64,000 bases of DNA from NCBI GenBank assembly GCA_009760855.2, contig WPIO01000001.1:18233001-18297000 (forward strand), read 5' to 3'. Of this stretch, positions 59,481 through 64,000 are shown one piece after another. The notes under the pieces were generated by a model. That model had not been told where the DNA came from and ran no database searches. It worked only from the letters and a program-made list of their open reading frames with translations. How positions within the stretch are numbered: the first letter of the stretch is position 1; every line of letters begins with the position of its first letter. The DNA is from Cristatella mucedo (Eukaryota > Bryozoa > Phylactolaemata > Cristatellidae). The position numbers and the translations under genes were made by a program.

Positions 59481-59671
59481 ACGTGTTCTTTGTGTGCGTA
59501 CCTGCACATGATTTAGTGCGTTTTATTAGCCAGTGTTCATATTAACCGACGGCCACGAGTGTCGTCAAGTTTGCTTGATCTCGTGGTAGCCTAAGCATTT
59601 CGGACATTCGGTTGCTTTAGCAGGATGGATACTGTGCATGTCCCTCAACCTTGGATACTAATTCTCTTGCA

Positions 59672-59765
59672 GCTGAAAATCGCCCTGGTAGAGATTATGT
59701 TCCCTTGGAAAGCTATACAAACGATAATTATTTTTATCTTGATAATCATTATTATTACTCCTTTT
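59672..59765 (+). mobile_element. SINE1/LINE A-type tail fragment
   Basis: CGCCCTGGTAGAGATTATG, TTCCCTTGGAAAGCTATAC and AAACGATAATTATT align with the SINE1 tail. It explains most of the open frames here; 59766-60115 holds nothing recognised. Confidence 0.55.
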
Positions 59766-60119
59766 GGAATAACTGTTTTCATAAGCACATGCGTACGGAA
59801 ATTCATTTCATCGCGTGACAAAACGAATATCGCCCAGGCAGCGAGGAAATACTTGTGCAGCACTCTTGCTTCATACGTATGCTCGCCTGTACTAGTACAA
59901 ACGTCCGCGTATTCGTAGGCCAAAAATAGAAATTCTATGCAGCTTCCAGACAAGAAGTAGCCTATATTTGGTTGGCTTTCCGAAGCATTGGCTCCGGAAT
60001 ACGAAGCAATGTGATTGCGTAGGCATTTCGGTCTCTTTAAATCCGTGCATAGATCAGCCATCCGTCTGGGGTTTAATATCTTTCTTCAAACGGTTTGGTA
60101 AAAACCCTTGTATTTTGTT

Positions 60120-60500
60120 ATAAATCGTTTGGAGACCGTGCATTTAGTTCGTGTGCTCTCAAAGCCTGAAACTCCCTCCCAACTTGCGTCAGAACATCCC
60201 CTGACTTGACCACATTTAAAAATAACTTGAAAACACACCTATTTGGGACAGCATTTAGTGGGTCCCTGTGATTCGTCCTTCATGTGCTTATGCGTGCTGA
60301 CACTGTGCATGCTGCCACTAAGCACACTTGCATGCTGACCCTGTGCATGTCACCCCTAACTATGTTATTCGTGCTGTTTATTAAGCAGGATATTACACTC
60401 CATTCAATCGCGTTTCCCTTTGCAGCAAAATGTAAAGCGCCTAGAGAGAGAGATTAAGTTCTCTGAGGGTGCTTTATCAAGTGCATTATTATTATTATTC
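60120..60500 (+). mobile_element. LINE A 3' end
   Basis: It starts at TCGTTTGGAGACCGTGCATT, covers the last 50 codons of the LINE protein, the 3' UTR with GACCCTGTGCATGTCACCCC, and the tail with ATT repeats. 60501-60900 has no recognised gene. Confidence 0.88.
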
Positions 60501-60901
60501 TTAAATTTACTAAATATGCAAGAAACTTAACTTGGAGGAGTGTCAAAATTATAATGGATTATATTGAGTGTTTCACGTATTTTAAAAGCAGAAACATTAA
60601 TGCACAGTGCATCCTTCGATATAATTATGAGAAGCTCAAAAACTAGGAACCTGGCAGCTAACTTTAATTGACTAGCCTTTAAAAATTAGCATAGAGCGAG
60701 TTTTATTTAGAGCTACGTCGCTAAGCTAGACACTTTAAGTTTTCAGTTGGCGAAAAGTTAGCATCGATAATGCCTGAAATTATATTCCGTAACCGAGAAC
60801 GTCTCATAAGACGAGTATCCTCGCAAAACGGAAGAGAACTTCTTTTGGCTGCTATCAAGGAGAAAATAGGAGAAAATTGTGTAGAGGCCCTTCTGAGTCA
60901 G

Positions 60902-61007
<106 letters not shown>

Positions 61008-61207
61008 ATTTCGAATGCATTATTTGGACAGAAGTTATATGCCAAATGGCAATAACATATCCAGTTGTACAGCTATTCTGAAAACTGTATGGATAAGCCG
61101 TAGCGCAAATCTAGCAAGGCAAGGCCTTGCATCCACGTCCCTGAGATATATTTATAAAGTCACAACAACTCTTACAAGAATGTCGCAGTGTCTGTACATC
61201 GAGAATA

Positions 61208-62493
61208 CTACAAGAATGATGATTCTTCTTCTGGTTCTCCTTCGTCCACTCCGTCAGCCAGAGGCTCGCTGTCAAGCACCTCTATGGAATACCACAGCTT
61301 CTTTGCACGCGACCACGAGTACGAGTTATCGAAGATCACTTGATCTAGAATGATAGAATGAGTAGGCACGACGAGCTTCTGCGGCGGCACTTCCACTTGA
61401 ATGATATCGGAGTGAAGCAGTATCGTTGCGCGCAGTATTGCAGATAAAAGCCTATTTGTTGCTCAATAAATCTTAAATTGTCCCCAAGCTTATGTAAAAT
61501 TACAATGCACCGTGCGCATAAAGCACCGATGGCCCCGTCGACACAGAACGCTCGCGTCGCAGTGTTCAAATTCCTGTGACAGGAAGCAGACCATTAATAA
61601 CAGGACCCTCATTCCGCTAGCAGCCCGGATTTAAAGTAGTCATCGCAGCATTATGCGTCTATAGTTCAACTACCCAAGAAGCTACGTGAATAATGTCTCG
61701 AAGTTAGGATGCTGTAGTTCCGGTTTTGAACCCTCCTGGAGGTTGAATTATTTCTTAGTTGATTTAAACGGTGTTAAAATCAGATAGCAAGCAGCAGTTA
61801 GCCGATTTAGATGAGTAGTGTGTAAAAACAGAAAGAAACAAACTTTTGAACAAGAAAACAACAAAGAAACAAAAAGAAAGAAATAAACAAGAATGGCCGT
61901 TTTGGCAGTAGGCTCAGAAAGCAATGCACATCTAGAGCTCTCTCCTGGTTATATCTGGTCTAGCAAATAGCATTCTAAAAATAAAGTAAGGCAGCAAAGA
62001 ATGATTCAGTCTGATTCAACAGCTTCATTTATATAGCAGCAAAATAGTCCAAGTGACTATTACCATGTTTGAGTGCAATAAAGGATTGCCTGATGCAGGA
62101 CTCAAACACACGACAAGGATTAGAGAGAGCCTTATCCGTGCTGAGATTTACGGTCACTGAAGCTGTCAGTGGGAACTTTTTGGAAAGCCATGTTAACTGT
62201 ATACACATAATATACGTTTGGGAGAATTCCCAAGCAAGATAAAAGTGGCGGGAGTAGCAGTGTCCAAGTAGCCCTGCAAGATTTGTCAAGACAGAGCTCA
62301 ATACACTAAGAGTAACAAGGAAACATCCAGGTATTGCAACAACACAAGGCTATATGGCAAGCAGCTAGTTCCATAGACACTTGTATTGAAAGTGTAAAAA
62401 AACCAGAGAAACAAACTTTTTTTATTTCTGTGCAACACGCAATTCGCTGCAAATTATACTATTCAGTCTACTTAATTATTATAAGAGGCATCG

Positions 62494-62558
<65 letters not shown>

Positions 62559-63471
62559 AGAGAGAGAGAGAGAAAGCTGTTGCACTTAAACACGTATGCA
62601 TTAGAATAAAACCAAGATAAGCGATGTCTTCATTCACATGACCCATAGAGAATTCTGGCGAAGAATCTCCGTCTAGTACGAATTACAGCTAAACCCAACA
62701 AGCTGCATCTGCTCCGGGGTTTCCCCTTGACCTTCGCAGCTCGTACAGCGCCATGCTGTAGTCCGTCGAGTAAAAAGACTTCGATCAAAAGACTTTCAAT
62801 TGTTAAGTTCATACCAGTGAATCATGGGGATACGCAGCAAGTTCTTGGGCGGGCCTCCTCGTGACGAGAAGTCAGCGAGTTGGTAGCGGCAGCTCGTCTG
62901 CGTCACACTCACAGCTGCTTTCATATGGATGCCCTTGCCACTCAGGAGGACCTACGCTATCATGGCAAGTGACACTACACACTGAGCTACAGCGCAGTCA
63001 GTACAAGAGCTCGGTAAATATCACTCATCGATGGCGGGCACTATGACGGTGACAAAAACAACTCAGTTCCGACAATCGCTACTTACAGATACCGCAGTCG
63101 TCGCACAGGAAGCTGCCGTCTTCTGGAACGACATGACTCTTCACCCTCTCAATCGGAATGACGTTTTCATAGCTTGACCCATCCTGCAGAGCGCGTCTGA
63201 CACCGAATGCGATGTCGTAGTCATCTGTCATAAATTCCCATCTAGAAAAATGTATCAGGCAAAATAAAATCATAAATATGTAATACTCCTTAACAAAATG
63301 TATAGTAGGGCAAGGTCATGCGTGCGTGTACCTTAAAACGCTTCCTTTATTGTTGACTGGAAAATCGAGTGTGAGTTTGTTTCCAGCCGCAATAACATCG
63401 GAAATCATCTTATCCGTGTCGACGAGATCCTTTAGGTAGTAAGATTCGGGAATTGTACCACCCCACCGAAT
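61208..63471 (-). CDS. SEC14-like lipid-transfer protein, C-terminal exons with GOLD domain (partial)
   Basis: Three exons join in frame: 63471-63332 (46 codons plus 2 nt, starting IRWGGTIPESYYLKD), 63241-63087, and 61344-61208 ending in a stop. All splice sites are GT-AG. The product resembles the end of animal SEC14L proteins: the link after the CRAL-TRIO lipid-binding domain, then the GOLD domain with VLRWEFMTDDYDIAFGV, SHVVPEDGSF and FDNSYSWSRAKKLWYSIEVL. These cytosolic proteins bind and exchange hydrophobic lipids. An acidic tail (EGEPEEESSFL) closes the protein. Upstream exons with the CRAL-TRIO domain are not found to 64000 and must lie beyond the window. Introns are 90 and 1742 bp. 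No lesions are visible, so it is probably functional. Confidence 0.9.
62010..62150 (-). mobile_element. SINE2 copy in a SEC14-like intron
   Basis: GATTCAACAGCTTCATTTAT tail, AATAAAGGATTGCCTGATGC body complement and GACTCAAACACACGAC in the box B position. Diverged. Confidence 0.65.
62498..62573 (+). repeat. (GA)n microsatellite
   Basis: About 35 GA units with one GGGG interruption, in the SEC14-like intron. Confidence 0.95.
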
Positions 63472-63479
63472 CTGCAATG

Positions 63480-64000
63480 TAGATTTCGTTGCTAGCGAAA
63501 CAAGGGCGGGCTAGATCAGCAAGATTACTGCCGAGATATATTAACTATTCGCGAGTTCTGACTTATAGCTGCTAAGAACTAGCTACGCGATATTCTATGG
63601 TTATGAGGCATAAAAGTCGACCTCATGTAATATTCAGTCAGTCGAGCTCTGGGCTTTGAGCCAGGCAGCGGCTGAGCTCGAGAGGTCAAGGGTCGGAGGG
63701 CTGTGGAGAGCCGAACTGAGCGCCAGTCGAGTGTTCTGCCCAAGGGCTAGCAATGAAAAGACTGCGACCATCCGTCAAGACGAATCAATCGAATTCTCTG
63801 CGTTATGGACATGACTTTTTATCTTATGGAATGGAGGCTATCTGCCGCGCTCCGTACTACTGTCAGCGCATGCGCGTGCTGGCATACAAGTTGGCATACA
63901 AGCTGGCATACAAGTCGCCAGCTGCGATTCCGAGGCTCAGTTCTTCGCCGGCATTAGTCGTCGTCGTCACGCTCGCAGCTGAGACTAGCGCCGCCGTTAT
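63480..64000. other. Intron or upstream region of the SEC14-like gene
   Basis: No further SEC14 exon is visible. A 14-bp unit, TGGCATACAAG plus 3 bp, is repeated three times at about 63880-63916, and the GC-rich part from 63640 resembles the block at 52.8-53.2 kb. Confidence 0.4.

Noticed and set aside
59645-60061. 138-codon minus-strand frame
   Set aside because: Part of it is the reverse of a SINE1/LINE A tail, and the rest shows no family motif.

Overview
The window is metazoan nuclear DNA. It has spliced genes with GT-AG introns, RNA-polymerase-III-type SINEs, L2/CR1-like LINEs, hAT and Tc1-like relics, a Polinton/Maverick-type DNA polymerase relic and very many microsatellites. I see no operons, bacterial ribosome sites or CRISPR arrays. 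The repeat mix suggests an invertebrate (arthropod or other protostome), but I cannot name the species.

Three intact four-exon genes for secreted apolipoprotein-D-like lipocalins are the main coding content. Genes 1 (16693-19599, +) and 2 (30524-33314, +) encode 190 residues each. They lie in the two arms of a segmental duplication, about 13.0-21.7 kb and about 25.8-35.9 kb. Gene 3 (51477 down to 41773, -) encodes 185 residues, has the same exon lengths and phases, and uses a non-canonical GC donor in intron 1. The last three exons of a SEC14-like lipid-transfer protein with a C-terminal GOLD domain lie on the minus strand at 63471-61208; its 5' part is outside the window.

Layout. 0-4.2 kb: AT-rich, broken protein-primed family B DNA polymerase of Polinton/Maverick type (minus), split by a LINE, followed by an imperfect hairpin. 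4.5-13 kb: SINEs, a CpG-rich patch, a decayed LINE and microsatellites, with no gene I can support. 13-21.7 kb: duplication arm 1 (LINE B, lipocalin 1, two old SINEs, LINE A end). 21.8-25.8 kb: LINE A copies and a hAT transposase relic ending in a terminal repeat. 25.8-35.9 kb: arm 2, with a GCAATC-rich satellite of about 165 bp period found only in this arm, LINE B, lipocalin 2 and the matching SINEs. 36-41.7 kb: the best LINE A copy, carrying a copied piece of lipocalin 3. 41.8-51.5 kb: lipocalin 3, with a 7.1 kb intron 2 holding a LINE-in-LINE-plus-SINE nest and an intron 1 holding (CTG)35 and (CCG)26. 52-61 kb: SINE/LINE fragments, CpG-rich repeats and an inverted pair of DDE-transposase fragments. 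61-64 kb: the SEC14-like gene end.

Two LINE families are present. LINE A has a 3' tail ending in AAGCGCCTAGA...GGGCGCTTTATCAAGTG plus ATT repeats. LINE B ends in a CACCCACATAGTCTTTGTGG block. Two tRNA-derived SINE families occur: SINE1, whose tail resembles that of LINE A, and SINE2, whose tail ends in GAGGCTGTTTAATCAGCTAG. Nesting and filled or empty sites give a relative order of events: older SINEs and LINEs, then the duplication, then satellite growth and new SINE insertion, with later gene conversion likely over the lipocalin exons. All identities quoted are estimates by eye.
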